Assembly: GCA_900540935.1 (NCBI GenBank)
Contig: UQHW01000009.1
Coordinates: forward strand, 1-64,000
Length of the DNA stretch: 64,000 nt
From: an uncultured Collinsella sp.
GTDB taxonomy: Bacteria; Actinomycetota; Coriobacteriia; Coriobacteriales; Coriobacteriaceae
Reading direction: 5' to 3'
Both the position numbers and the translations under genes were made by a program. Positions 25,299 to 33,769 of the stretch are shown here, piece by piece (the first letter of the stretch is position 1; every line of letters starts with the position of its first letter). The notes under the pieces were generated by a model. That model was not told the DNA's origin. It saw only the letters and a list, made by a program, of their open reading frames with translations, and did no database searches.

Positions 25299-26669
25299 GT
25301 GGCAGACAAGAAGGAACTGGCCGCTCGTGTCCTCGAGCTCGTGGGCGGCGCCGATAACGTTGTTATGGCAACGCACTGCATTACAAGGCTCAGATTCAAC
25401 CTGAAGGACGATAGCAAGGCAGATCTGGAGGCCCTTAAGACGCTTGACGGCGCCTTGGGCGCGCAGGTTAAAGACGGGCAGTGGCAGGTTATCATCGGCG
25501 CCAGCGTGGGGTCGGTATATGACGAATTGGAGCCCATGCTAGGTGACAGGATGGGTGGCGAGGTCTCCGCCGACGCCGAGCAGCCTGAGCTCCAAAAAGG
25601 TTCGGCTCGCGTATTCGATATCATCACCGGCATCTTCTCCGCTATCATTCCCGCACTGGTGGCGGGAGGCATCGTAAAGGGCATCCTGGCTGCTATCGCG
25701 GCTTTTGGAATCGACACGGGTGCCGGCGACTTTGCGATATTCAATATGATTTCGGATATCCCGTTCTACTTCTTGCCGTTTTTGCTGGCAATGTCTACAG
25801 CTGATAAGTTCCGGGTCAACCGTTCGCTTGCGCTTTGTGTTGCCGGATCGCTGATGTACCCGACCATTGTCAACGCTGTCGGTACGGGCGAGACGCCCCT
25901 TGCGCTGTTCGGTTTTGCGGTGCCGATTTTTAGCTACGCCGATTCCGTGTTCCCGGTTATCTTTGGCGTCATTGGCTTGTCTTTTGTATATCGCGCAATC
26001 GACAAAGTCGTGCCGGATCTTTTTAAGCTCGTTGTCGTTCCGGCGCTCTCCCTTGCTATCGTGATTCCCGTTAACCTGTTTGTGCTTGCTCCGATTGGTG
26101 CCTGGTGCGGCCTTGGTCTTGCCAACGGTATCGTTTGGCTATTCTCGACGTTAGGCCCCGTTGCCGGTTTTCTGCTGGGCTTCTTTATGCCGCTTATCGT
26201 GCTCTTCGGCATGCACCAGTCAACGAGCCCTATCCAGATTTCCAATATCGCAACGCTGGGGTATGACTATCTGCTCCCGATTTCTTTCTGCCATAACCTC
26301 GCCGAAAGCGGTGCGTCTTTTGGTGCGGCCCTGCGCATGACCGACGAAAAGCTCAAGTCCGCTGCAATGACGTGCGCCTTCTCGGCGTTTATGGGAATCT
26401 CCGAGCCCGCCTTGTTTACCGTTCAGGTTCCTAACAGGACTCCGCTTATCGCTGCGATGATCGCGGATGGCATTGGCGGTGCGCTCACCGTTGTTCTGGG
26501 CGCAAAGTGCTTCGGCTTTGTTATGCCCGGCATTACCTCGTTGCCCGTTTATGCCGATCCAAGCGGCAATCCCATGAATCTGATCATGATTGTCGTCTGC
26601 ATCGCTTTGACTTGGGTTATTTCCGCGACGCTCTCGTTTGCGCTCTATGGTCGTTTTGACAAAAAGTAA
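25299..26669 (+). CDS. PTS beta-glucoside-type EIIBC permease
   Basis: A 456-residue sugar transporter that phosphorylates its substrate on import. The N-terminal EIIB domain (about 1-80) has the phosphorylated Cys in THCITRLRF. The EIIC domain (about 100-455) has ten or so membrane helices, with FGMHQSTSPI and the GISEPALFTV loop typical of the Glc/Bgl family. There is no C-terminal EIIA domain, so EIIA must be supplied in trans. The GTG start at 25299 has TAGGAG 8 nt upstream. Forms an operon with the phospho-beta-glucosidase. Confidence 0.93.
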   Translation: MADKKELAARVLELVGGADNVVMATHCITRLRFNLKDDSKADLEALKTLDGALGAQVKDGQWQVIIGASVGSVYDELEPMLGDRMGGEVSADAEQPELQKGSARVFDIITGIFSAIIPALVAGGIVKGILAAIAAFGIDTGAGDFAIFNMISDIPFYFLPFLLAMSTADKFRVNRSLALCVAGSLMYPTIVNAVGTGETPLALFGFAVPIFSYADSVFPVIFGVIGLSFVYRAIDKVVPDLFKLVVVPALSLAIVIPVNLFVLAPIGAWCGLGLANGIVWLFSTLGPVAGFLLGFFMPLIVLFGMHQSTSPIQISNIATLGYDYLLPISFCHNLAESGASFGAALRMTDEKLKSAAMTCAFSAFMGISEPALFTVQVPNRTPLIAAMIADGIGGALTVVLGAKCFGFVMPGITSLPVYADPSGNPMNLIMIVVCIALTWVISATLSFALYGRFDKK

Positions 26670-26698
26670 CGACGTTTTGAGATAGACAATATTAATCG

Positions 26699-26750
26699 GC
26701 CGCTCGCCGAGGAATCGTTTTACGACGCCCCGGCGAGCGGCATTTCATTG
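26699..26750 (+). terminator. Terminator after the PTS operon
   Basis: 11-bp stem GCCGCTCGCCG (26699-26709) with CGGCGAGCGGC (26731-26741), a 21-nt loop and a weak T-rich tail ATTTCATT. It may also stop the converging YgiQ gene. Confidence 0.7.
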
Positions 26751-26795
26751 GTGGGGGCGTGTGTGCCGCCAGCGGCGGCATGCCGCCTCGCCGCG

Positions 26796-28937
26796 CTAGT
26801 TGCGCCTGCCGCCTCCGTTGGCACCCTGGCGGCCCTGTGCCGCGCGATTGCGACCGGCAGTGTTCTGCGCGCGGGACATGCCGCCGTATCCCTTGCTGCC
26901 CTTAGACCCCTTGCCGGCACCACCAGCGCCACCGTGGGCCTTGCCGCCCTTCTTGCCGGTGCCGTGTCCGCCGCCGGCAGACGTCTCGCCCGGGCGCGGC
27001 GGCACGGGACGGATCAGGCAATGCTTGGTGTAGCCGATCAGGTCGCGGCGGCCAGCCTTTTCCAGCGCCTCGCGTACCAGCTTGTAGTTCTCGGGCTTGC
27101 GATACTGGATGAGCGCGCGTTGCATGGCCTTCTCGTGCGGGTCGCGCGCTACATAGATCGGCTCCATGGTGCGCGGGTCCACGCCGGTGTAGTACATGCA
27201 CGTCGACATGGTGGACGGGGTGGGGTAGAAGTCCTGCACCTGTTCGGGCATGTAGCCCATGTCGCGCACGGCTTCGGCAAGGTCCACGGCTTCCTTCATG
27301 GTTGAACCGGGGTGGCTCGAGATCAGATACGGCACCACGTACTGCTTGAGTCCGTATTCGCGGTTCAAGCGCTCAAATTTGCGGCAGAACGCATCGTAGA
27401 CGGCGCGGCTCGGCTTGCCCATCACGGACAGCACCGCGTCGCTCACGTGCTCGGGCGCTACGCGCAGTTGGCCCGAGACGTGATGCTCCAGCAGCTCGCG
27501 CAAAAACTCGTCCGAGGCGTCGGCCATGGTGTAGTCAAAGCGGATGCCGCTGCGGACGAAGACCTTTTTGACACCCGGCAGCTGGCGCAGGTCGCGCAGC
27601 AGCTGCGTGTAGCCGCTTTCGTCGACCACCATGTTCTTGCACACACTCGGCCACAGGCAGCGCTTGTTCTTGCACACGCCGTGCTTGAGCTGCTTGTCGC
27701 AGGCGGGACGGCTAAAGTTGGCCGTCGGTCCACCCACGTCGTTGATGTAGCCCTTAAACTCGGGATCGCGTGTGAGCAGCTCGGCCTCGCGCATAATCGA
27801 GTCGTGGCTGCGCATCTGCAACACGCGGCCCTGGTGGAAAGTGAGGGCGCAAAACGAGCACTCGCCAAAACAGCCGCGGTTGGAGCTAATGGAAAACTTG
27901 ATCTCGGCAAAGGCCGGCACGCCGCCCGCCGCGTCGTAGTCGGGATGCCAATCGCGTGCGTAGGAGAGTTCGGCAACCTCGTCCATCTCGTCGGTGGTGA
28001 GTGTTGCCGACGGCGGGTTCTGCACCACGTACACGCTGTTGGGATATGGCTCTACCAAGCGATGGCCGGTGATGGGGTCCATATTTTGCTGCTGCACGTT
28101 AAAGCTGCGCGCGTAGTTGAGCTTATCGGCGGCAAGGTCGTCCCAGCTGGGCAGCAGGTCGTAGTCGTAGACCTCGTCGAGCGAACCCGTGCGGTAAACG
28201 GTGCCGTTGATATAGGTGATCTGATCGACGGGCAGCCCCGCGTCGAGTGCGTCGGCGATCTCGACAATCGCGTGCTCGCCCATGCCGTAGATGAGGATGT
28301 CGGCGCCCGAGTCGAGCAGCACCGAGCGCTTGAGCTTGTCCTGCCAGTAGTCGTAGTGGGCCAGGCGGCGCAGGCTTGCCTCGATACCGCCGATGATGAT
28401 GGGGGCGTCCTTGAACGTCTGACGGATAAGGTTGCCGTAGACTGTGACGGCGCGATTGGGACGGTGCCCCTCCTCGCCACCGGGGGTATAGGCGTCGGTG
28501 TGGCGGCGGTGCTTGGTCACCGAATAGTGGTTGACCATGGAGTCCATGTTACCGGCACTGACGAGAAAGCCCAGGCGCGGCTCGCCGAGCACGGTGATGC
28601 TGGCGGGGTCGGTCCAGTCGGGCTGGCAGATGATGCCAACTTTGTAGCCGTGCGCGTCGAGTACGCGGCTGATGATAGCCATGCCAAAGCTGGGATGGTC
28701 CACGTAGGCATCACCGCAGATGTAGACAAAGTCGCACTGGTCCCAGCCGCGCGCGTCCATATCGGCGCGGCTGACGGGGAGGAATTTGTCGCGGCCCGGG
28801 CGCCAGGGACGGGCGGGCGCTGCCGGGGTATGAGTGGCGTGGCCGCCCTGGGCCTTACCGCCGCGCTTTTGCTGCTGGCCCTGTTTGCCCTGCTGACTGC
28901 GCTGGTTGTTCTGAGCGTGCTGAGGCTTTTTTGCCAC
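26796..28937 (-). CDS. YgiQ-family radical SAM protein
   Basis: A 713-residue radical SAM enzyme. The cluster motif CFGECSFCAL (Cys-x3-Cys-x2-Cys) lies near the middle, preceded by a B12-binding-like N-terminal domain (FGMAIISRVLDAHGYKVGII, GFLVSAGNMDSMVNHY, PIIIGGIEASLRRLAHYDYW) as in all YgiQ proteins. A second Cys-rich stretch (CKNKRCLWPSVCKN) follows. The reaction is unknown for the family. Both termini are low-complexity: a Gln/Lys-rich start and a Gly/Lys-rich tail (GKKGGKAHGGAGGAGKGSKG). The GTG start at 28937 has GGGAGGG upstream; longer readings have none. Confidence 0.9.
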   Translation of the reverse strand: MAKKPQHAQNNQRSQQGKQGQQQKRGGKAQGGHATHTPAAPARPWRPGRDKFLPVSRADMDARGWDQCDFVYICGDAYVDHPSFGMAIISRVLDAHGYKVGIICQPDWTDPASITVLGEPRLGFLVSAGNMDSMVNHYSVTKHRRHTDAYTPGGEEGHRPNRAVTVYGNLIRQTFKDAPIIIGGIEASLRRLAHYDYWQDKLKRSVLLDSGADILIYGMGEHAIVEIADALDAGLPVDQITYINGTVYRTGSLDEVYDYDLLPSWDDLAADKLNYARSFNVQQQNMDPITGHRLVEPYPNSVYVVQNPPSATLTTDEMDEVAELSYARDWHPDYDAAGGVPAFAEIKFSISSNRGCFGECSFCALTFHQGRVLQMRSHDSIMREAELLTRDPEFKGYINDVGGPTANFSRPACDKQLKHGVCKNKRCLWPSVCKNMVVDESGYTQLLRDLRQLPGVKKVFVRSGIRFDYTMADASDEFLRELLEHHVSGQLRVAPEHVSDAVLSVMGKPSRAVYDAFCRKFERLNREYGLKQYVVPYLISSHPGSTMKEAVDLAEAVRDMGYMPEQVQDFYPTPSTMSTCMYYTGVDPRTMEPIYVARDPHEKAMQRALIQYRKPENYKLVREALEKAGRRDLIGYTKHCLIRPVPPRPGETSAGGGHGTGKKGGKAHGGAGGAGKGSKGSKGYGGMSRAQNTAGRNRAAQGRQGANGGGRRN

Positions 28938-28975
28938 GATCCCTCCCGGTGTTTGTATGCTGCACGTAATTGTAA

Positions 28976-29008
28976 CCAGTCTTTTTGGGACGGGGCTAAA
29001 AAGACTGG
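28976..29008. promoter_or_regulatory. Perfect inverted repeat in a divergent intergenic region
   Basis: CCAGTCTTTTT (28976-28986) and AAAAAGACTGG (28998-29008), 11 bp perfect with an 11-nt centre. As the flanking genes diverge, this is more likely an operator or leader structure than a terminator. Confidence 0.55.
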
Positions 29009-29199
29009 TGGAGTACATGGGCTGGCGGATCGGCGCGTCGATGCGGGTGCCGTACCCGCCGTTTGTTTCCAGACTGTGTATCTGCGCGTTGGGGAAGCCG
29101 TCTCGCGCGCACGCCATGTTGTCAATGGGTTACAGTATGAACGGCGGCTATGTTTCCGCCAACGCACGAGAGAGTCGTCAACAAGGAGGATGCACGACG

Positions 29200-29916
29200 A
29201 TGCAGCGTGCCAAACAGATATCGGAGTCTATTGAGCTGGGCATCATCTTGGCGCTCGCCGGTGGCTTTATGGACGTGTATTCGTACATTGGGCGCGACCA
29301 TGTTTTCGCCAACGCGCAGACAGGCAACATCCTGCTCGTGGGCGTGAGCATCTCGGAGGGCAATTGGGCACTTGCGGGGCGCTACTTCTTCCCTGTGGTG
29401 TCGTTTGCCGTGGGTATTATGCTTGCCGATCTGGTACACGAGCGTTTTGGCAGCTTGATCCACTGGCGTCAGGTGACGGTGTTCTTTGAAGCCGTTATCT
29501 TGCTGGGCGTGAGCTTTATTCCGGGCGGCGATTTCAACCTGCTCGCCAACTGCCTCACTTCGTTTGCCTGCGGTATGCAGGTCGAGAGCTTCCGCAAGAT
29601 CCACGGTCACGGCATCGCTACGACCATGTGCATCGGCAACTTGCGCAACGCGCTGCAAAACGTGGACGATTACATCATCACCCACAGGCGCGGCTTTTTG
29701 GAAAACGGCCTGCTCTACTTTGGCGTGATCTTTATCTTTGTGTTTGGCGCCGTGTTGGGCAACTGGTGTATTGAGCGCATGGGCCTGCACGCCATCGTCG
29801 TGGCGAGCTTGCTGCTGTTTGTCGCGTTTGCCATCATGTTCATCGACCGCGAGCGCGACTTGCGCTTACGCTGGAAGGTTGCGGCCGAGGCTTGGAAAGA
29901 GGGCTGTCGAAAGTAA
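29200..29916 (+). CDS. YoaK/DUF1275-family membrane protein
   Basis: A 238-residue integral membrane protein with about six helices. It shows the family's opening LALAGGFMDVYSYIGRDHVFANAQTGN (here split: a Gly-Gly-Phe-x-Asp turn and the AQTGNI loop), the CGMQ in SFACGMQVESF and TTMCIGNLR. Function is not established for the family; a transporter role is often supposed. The ATG at 29200 has AGGAGG upstream; another ATG ten bases earlier is out of frame. Monocistronic, with a strong terminator downstream. Confidence 0.88.
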   Translation: MQRAKQISESIELGIILALAGGFMDVYSYIGRDHVFANAQTGNILLVGVSISEGNWALAGRYFFPVVSFAVGIMLADLVHERFGSLIHWRQVTVFFEAVILLGVSFIPGGDFNLLANCLTSFACGMQVESFRKIHGHGIATTMCIGNLRNALQNVDDYIITHRRGFLENGLLYFGVIFIFVFGAVLGNWCIERMGLHAIVVASLLLFVAFAIMFIDRERDLRLRWKVAAEAWKEGCRK

Positions 29917-29925
29917 CCGAATGCG

Positions 29926-29999
29926 GCAAAGGGGCTGTCCCTTTGCCAGATAGATCGATAATGGGGAGGGGACGGCCATCTCGGCCGCCCCCTTTTTTG
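29926..29999 (+). terminator. Hairpin pair and rho-independent terminator
   Basis: GGCAAAGGG / CCCTTTGCC hairpin (about 29926-29948), then GGGGACGGCC / GGCCGCCCC with a TTTTTT run (29967-29999). This marks the left edge of the AT-rich peptide island. Confidence 0.85.
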
Positions 30000-30123
30000 A
30001 GTCTTAAGCCTAAGGTGCATGTTTGTAATGACAAGATTTGACGTCAGCAAAGCGTGCTGCTTAAGGCTATAGAATAAAAATGTCATCTTTCTAGCTATAA
30101 TTATTAGTTGAGGGGATGGACAT

Positions 30124-31728
30124 ATGCCAGAGCTTTTTATTCAAAATAAGACGACAGTAATCAAGTTGATGGCGCTCTGCATTTTATCTGCCCTGGTGGA
30201 GCTGTCTGTTGTTAAAGCTGAATCGTTGATAATAGACTATGGCCTGCTTCGCTCTAATTATCGTAACGTTTTATGCATTGGGTTAGGCCTGCTAGTATTG
30301 CTCTCTGTTGAGCTGGTGACAAACCTGTTCAGATCAAAATATGCGGAGCAATTGGCTTCCGATGGCACTAACTGCTTCTATAGATTGCTTGCCCGCCATG
30401 CTTTAGAGCGGCCCTTAGTTTTAGCAAAAGACAGTGACTACCTGTTATCGCGCATTGAAGAGGCTGGGAACCTACAGCCGATGATTGGAATATTTACAAC
30501 TGCGTTTCTTCCGTGCCTAGTGACGGGTTTGGTATCGTTTGTGGCACTATCTAATATCTCTTTGTTGCTTTTGATTCCTGTTTGTGTTTCGGCATTGTTT
30601 ATTTCGCTTCTATATCCGTTCGCTCTTAGTAAGCTATCGACTAAGAGCGAAAAGGCATTGGAGGCCCAGGCGAGGGGTTCTGCTTATTTAGCCCAACTAA
30701 TAAATTGTCGACTTTACATTCGTATTTCTCGTTCAATTAACTTGGAATTACTTCGCTATAAAAAGATGCTTAAAGCCTGCAGGAACTCTCGAGTTGAGGA
30801 GAGTGTCTTTGCGAGATTGGCAACTGAAATAGTTGACGCTGGCAACATCATTACTGGCCTGCTTTCAGTTCTGCTGCTTATTTTCCTTGTGTCAAAGCGC
30901 GGACTGACGGTCGGGATTGCGGTGCAGAGCTATCAACTTGTACTTCTATGCTATTCTCCTTTTCCTCTTGTTCTGAATTGTTGGGCTCAGCTTCAGCCGT
31001 CGTTTAGATCGTTGCACCGTGTCTTGGAATTACGTCGTCTTTTGGAAGCTGAAAAACCTAATTTGATATGTTTCGATCACGCTGATCGAATTAGTTGGAA
31101 AGGAATCATTCTCTCGTTTTCGTCGAACGAAACTAATGAGAGGATAACAATTCCAGATTGCACGATACAGGCACCTTGTCTGGTTTTAGTAAGCGGCCCT
31201 AATACATGTGGTAAATCTTCATTTCTGGAAGTATTGAACGGATTATTGTCGCCAGTTGCTGGCAGACTGTGTGTTAATGAGTCTACTGTCATTTTCGATG
31301 GTTCGACTTTAATCCAGCTACCCTGCGCAACTATGCCGCAAAGACATTTGATAATGGGGGGAACTTTCAGGAAGGCTCTTTACTATGGTCTTGTAGATAT
31401 TGACTCTGAAAAACTCATCTATCTTTTGAAGGGTTTTAGCCTCGATATATTATTTGAAGTAAATCCCATCATTGGAGCTAGGGGACACAATTTGTCTGGC
31501 GGAGAACTGGCTTCTCTATTACTTTGCAGGGCCTTTCTGAGCAGTTATTCTATTATTATTTTGGATGAGCCTTGCAACAATTTAGATAATGCTTCGATAT
31601 CCTTTTTGAAGATGGTGGTTGCGCAGGAGATGAAAGAGCGAATCGTCATCATTGCGGATCATGGACATGGTTTCGAACAATTTGCAGACTATGTAATACA
31701 GTTTCAGGAGCCAGAAAAAACTATCTAG
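30124..31728 (+). CDS. ABC exporter (membrane domain plus ATPase) of the peptide island
   Basis: A 534-residue half-transporter. Hydrophobic helices fill roughly residues 10-290. The ATPase part has Walker A GPNTCGKSS (358-366), signature LSGGE (457-461), Walker B IIILDEP (477-483) and the H-loop His in IIADHGHG. There is no N-terminal C39 peptidase domain, so leader removal, if any, needs another protease. It faces the modification operon across a 34-bp gap and most likely exports the mature Cys-rich peptide or gives immunity. The code is clearly more AT-rich than chromosomal neighbours, a sign of transfer. The ATG at 30124 follows GAGGGG; a TATAAT at 30094-30099 may be the -10. Confidence 0.9.
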   Translation: MPELFIQNKTTVIKLMALCILSALVELSVVKAESLIIDYGLLRSNYRNVLCIGLGLLVLLSVELVTNLFRSKYAEQLASDGTNCFYRLLARHALERPLVLAKDSDYLLSRIEEAGNLQPMIGIFTTAFLPCLVTGLVSFVALSNISLLLLIPVCVSALFISLLYPFALSKLSTKSEKALEAQARGSAYLAQLINCRLYIRISRSINLELLRYKKMLKACRNSRVEESVFARLATEIVDAGNIITGLLSVLLLIFLVSKRGLTVGIAVQSYQLVLLCYSPFPLVLNCWAQLQPSFRSLHRVLELRRLLEAEKPNLICFDHADRISWKGIILSFSSNETNERITIPDCTIQAPCLVLVSGPNTCGKSSFLEVLNGLLSPVAGRLCVNESTVIFDGSTLIQLPCATMPQRHLIMGGTFRKALYYGLVDIDSEKLIYLLKGFSLDILFEVNPIIGARGHNLSGGELASLLLCRAFLSSYSIIILDEPCNNLDNASISFLKMVVAQEMKERIVIIADHGHGFEQFADYVIQFQEPEKTI

Positions 31729-31762
31729 CTCCTGAACGTTGCTACGAACTGCTTTTTGCGAT

Positions 31763-32302
31763 TTATTCGAGATGCTCTTCAATCCGAGCCCTCAGAAGGG
31801 CAATGGCTGTGGGTATTCCAATTGCGGCGGCCAATTCGGCTTTATCCAAAACCTGTATGCTAAAGCACGATTGTTTATCACATTGAAGGACGATAACTGA
31901 AGATAGCTTCACTTCCCGTTGGCTGAATATGTCGTAATCTCCAAATAGGAAGTTACCTTTTATTGTGTAATTCGGTATGTTCGTTACGCACTTCATCTCA
32001 AGTCTGTTTAGGCCATAATCGAACACCGCAACTTCCTTGTGTTCGATGATGAGCGCAACCCTGGGCATGTTACTAAAACCACCGTCGACGACAGTAAAGA
32101 GTTTTTCATTTGCATCGTCATAAACGGTATATTTTAGACTCAATAGCTGTCCTAGTGGACCCGTGAACCCATGTCTTTTGATATTGAGGTTGTCTCCAGC
32201 TGGGTTGATGAGAGCTAGAGCATGCGGATAAGGGTTACCTTCAATTGAGATTCGATATTCGTTTGTAGCCGTCTTGCTCGATTTAGGACCAGTAGCCACC
32301 AC
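31763..32302 (-). CDS. LURP-one-related/Tubby-like fold protein of the peptide island
   Basis: A 179-residue soluble protein, last in the modification operon. The strand pattern (YRISIEGNPYPHALALINPAG, LKYTVYDDANEKLFTV, IPNYTIKGNFLFGDYDIF, then SIQVLDKAE and a C-terminal helix IGIPTAIALLRARIEEHL) matches LURP-one-related proteins, which share the Tubby/scramblase beta-barrel with a central helix. This is recognition by pattern, not by search. The GTG at 32302 overlaps the end of the precursor peptide gene by 20 nt, so translation is probably coupled. Its role in peptide maturation or self-protection is unknown; I know of no experimentally assigned function in such clusters. Confidence 0.78.
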   Translation of the reverse strand: MVATGPKSSKTATNEYRISIEGNPYPHALALINPAGDNLNIKRHGFTGPLGQLLSLKYTVYDDANEKLFTVVDGGFSNMPRVALIIEHKEVAVFDYGLNRLEMKCVTNIPNYTIKGNFLFGDYDIFSQREVKLSSVIVLQCDKQSCFSIQVLDKAELAAAIGIPTAIALLRARIEEHLE

Positions 32303-32462
32303 GCGTCATCGCCTCGATCGAATTGGAACCGACTTCTGCTTCGTGCGGAGAATTGCGCAGTATGTTGCAGTACATGCAGCTGCAATAACCGCATGGGCAA
32401 TTTCTAACAAAATGAATGACGCTATTTACTGCATGTATGTTAAATGGACGAATACTTCTCAT
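32283..32462 (-). CDS. Cys-rich RiPP precursor peptide (59 aa)
   Basis: A short gene embedded in the operon. The ATG at 32462 lies inside the last codons of the carrier-protein gene (23-nt overlap) and has a perfect GGGAGG 6 nt upstream; the TAA is at 32283-32285. The product has a leader of 21 residues beginning MRSIRPFNIHAV, a core with five cysteines in the regular array CPCGYCSCMYC (Cys22, 24, 27, 29, 32; C-x-C-x-Y-C twice, sharing a Cys) and a Cys-free tail of 27 residues ending RGGYWS. Its position beside a radical SAM/SPASM maturase and a carrier-like protein, its ribosome site and its Cys array make it the likely substrate. It resembles clostridial Clo7bot-type Cys-rich peptides in general design but has fewer Cys and a long tail. 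Modification chemistry is unknown. Confidence 0.85.
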   Translation of the reverse strand: MRSIRPFNIHAVNSVIHFVRNCPCGYCSCMYCNILRNSPHEAEVGSNSIEAMTRGGYWS

Positions 32463-32754
32463 GATCTGCCTCCCATTGTTCGATTGTTTCTGACTGTTCT
32501 ATTACCTTCTTCACCTCCTCAACACTGTTGAACCCTAGGTTTTCAATCGACGAGTACTCAACGTAAACAGAAAACCTGCTTTCAAGATAAATAAGCAGTC
32601 GAACTAAATCTGATGAGGACAAGTTGAATGGCGGGTCGGTCAATTGCTGATTTCTTAGATTTTGGTCAAATTGAGTCAAATCCAAATCTCTAATATTGCT
32701 TATCGCTTTTTCGATTTCTGCGTAGATGGTTTCATCTTTACGATATGCTGTCAT
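32440..32754 (-). CDS. Acyl-carrier-like protein of the peptide maturation system
   Basis: A 104-residue protein with a carrier-protein fold in its C-terminal two thirds: helix 1, the loop PPFNLSSSDLVRLLIYLESRF, then a short helix (IENLGF) and the last helix (SVEEVKKVIEQ). Ser47 aligns with the phosphopantetheine Ser of the DSL motif in acyl carrier proteins, but its neighbours (S-S-S) differ, so attachment is uncertain. From memory this matches the group called peptide maturation system acyl carrier-related protein. The start overlaps the previous stop (ATGA at 32751-32754) and its end overlaps the precursor gene, so all are co-translated. It may hold or present the peptide or an acyl group. 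Confidence 0.85.
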   Translation of the reverse strand: MTAYRKDETIYAEIEKAISNIRDLDLTQFDQNLRNQQLTDPPFNLSSSDLVRLLIYLESRFSVYVEYSSIENLGFNSVEEVKKVIEQSETIEQWEADHEKYSSI

Positions 32755-33764
32755 TTCAGCACCCCAATATCGAAATCAAACAACTCGTTCTCGATTGTTT
32801 TGCAGCATAGTAATGATTCTTCTGGATCTAAGCTGGCTGAGAAACAGGGCATTCCTCTTAGTCGAAGTTCTCTTGCTGCTTGAATTGCTTTATCGCTAGA
32901 TGAATAGCTTATTTGAAATCTATGCGTCTCCAACCCTTCAGTGGCGTCAAGTACTTCGTTTGTAATTTCAAATTGAACTTTCTCTGCTTGCGTAAGCGTT
33001 TCAATTATGGGCATGAGCCCAAGCATTATGTCGTAGTCGGCTATCGTGTATGGGATATTGATAATGGCCAAGTCAGGGCAGAAAGCTCGACATGCAGCAA
33101 TCGATCCTAATCCGTAATCTCCGAAAATGTGGTCGTCGTATTTCATAAGCACATTGGGCGTTTCTAATAGAGCTAGGTCGGATTTATCATTCTCAATGAT
33201 GAGGTTGATCTGCTCATTCATTTTGATGACGGCGGATTGGCCACCATCAAAACTAAGGGTGTTGCAGCCCCAGATTTCATTTAAAGGATTGAAGCTCAAA
33301 GCGCATAGATTGGGATGGTGCTTTCTCATCTCGCTAACGATGCTACTAAACGTAATTGTTGAATCGGCGGGTGTATATAGATTCCCGACAACAATTTTTG
33401 GTATCAGGGCTAATTCCTGCATGTCGCTTTTGCTAGACTCAATTTGTTCAGTGGCGAGTTGGCTGACAACCTTCTTATTTACAGAATGTGCATAGGTTTC
33501 AGCGTGTTTACTAAATTCTATGAGTCCTGCGGCGCTTTCTTTCGTCGATAAAACGACAACCAGGTCTGATTCATCGATTGTCGTTACATAGTTAATTCGA
33601 TTTCTTATGCCAATTTCTTTGCAATTAACAAGGTTGGCAACATCTACGCCGTCCGGTAGAATGCCGCATGGTGTTGATACCCGAATATTGTAGCCAATTC
33701 CTAGCAATCCAATTAGAAGAGGATAGTCAGCTCTCGTGAAAGATATAAGTCCAATTGTCTTCAT
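32751..33764 (-). CDS. Peptide maturation system protein, TIGR04066-like
   Basis: A 337-residue soluble protein without membrane segments or a recognised enzyme motif. It begins MKTIGLISFTRADYPLLIGL, a nucleotide-fold-like strand, and has a central SFDGGQSAVIKMNEQINLI and a GDYGLGSIAACRAFCPDLAI stretch. Its length and operon position (between the radical SAM maturase and the carrier-like protein) match, from memory, the TIGR04066 family that always accompanies these two genes in clostridia; an HMM search is needed. It starts 5 nt after the maturase stop. Possibly a scaffold or a partner that recognises the leader. Confidence 0.82.
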   Translation of the reverse strand: MKTIGLISFTRADYPLLIGLLGIGYNIRVSTPCGILPDGVDVANLVNCKEIGIRNRINYVTTIDESDLVVVLSTKESAAGLIEFSKHAETYAHSVNKKVVSQLATEQIESSKSDMQELALIPKIVVGNLYTPADSTITFSSIVSEMRKHHPNLCALSFNPLNEIWGCNTLSFDGGQSAVIKMNEQINLIIENDKSDLALLETPNVLMKYDDHIFGDYGLGSIAACRAFCPDLAIINIPYTIADYDIMLGLMPIIETLTQAEKVQFEITNEVLDATEGLETHRFQISYSSSDKAIQAARELRLRGMPCFSASLDPEESLLCCKTIENELFDFDIGVLK

Positions 33765-33769
33765 GATTT

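Noticed and set aside
30019..30072. 17-codon frame with two Cys before the ABC exporter
   Set aside because: Ribosome site too close to the ATG and no resemblance to the supported precursor.
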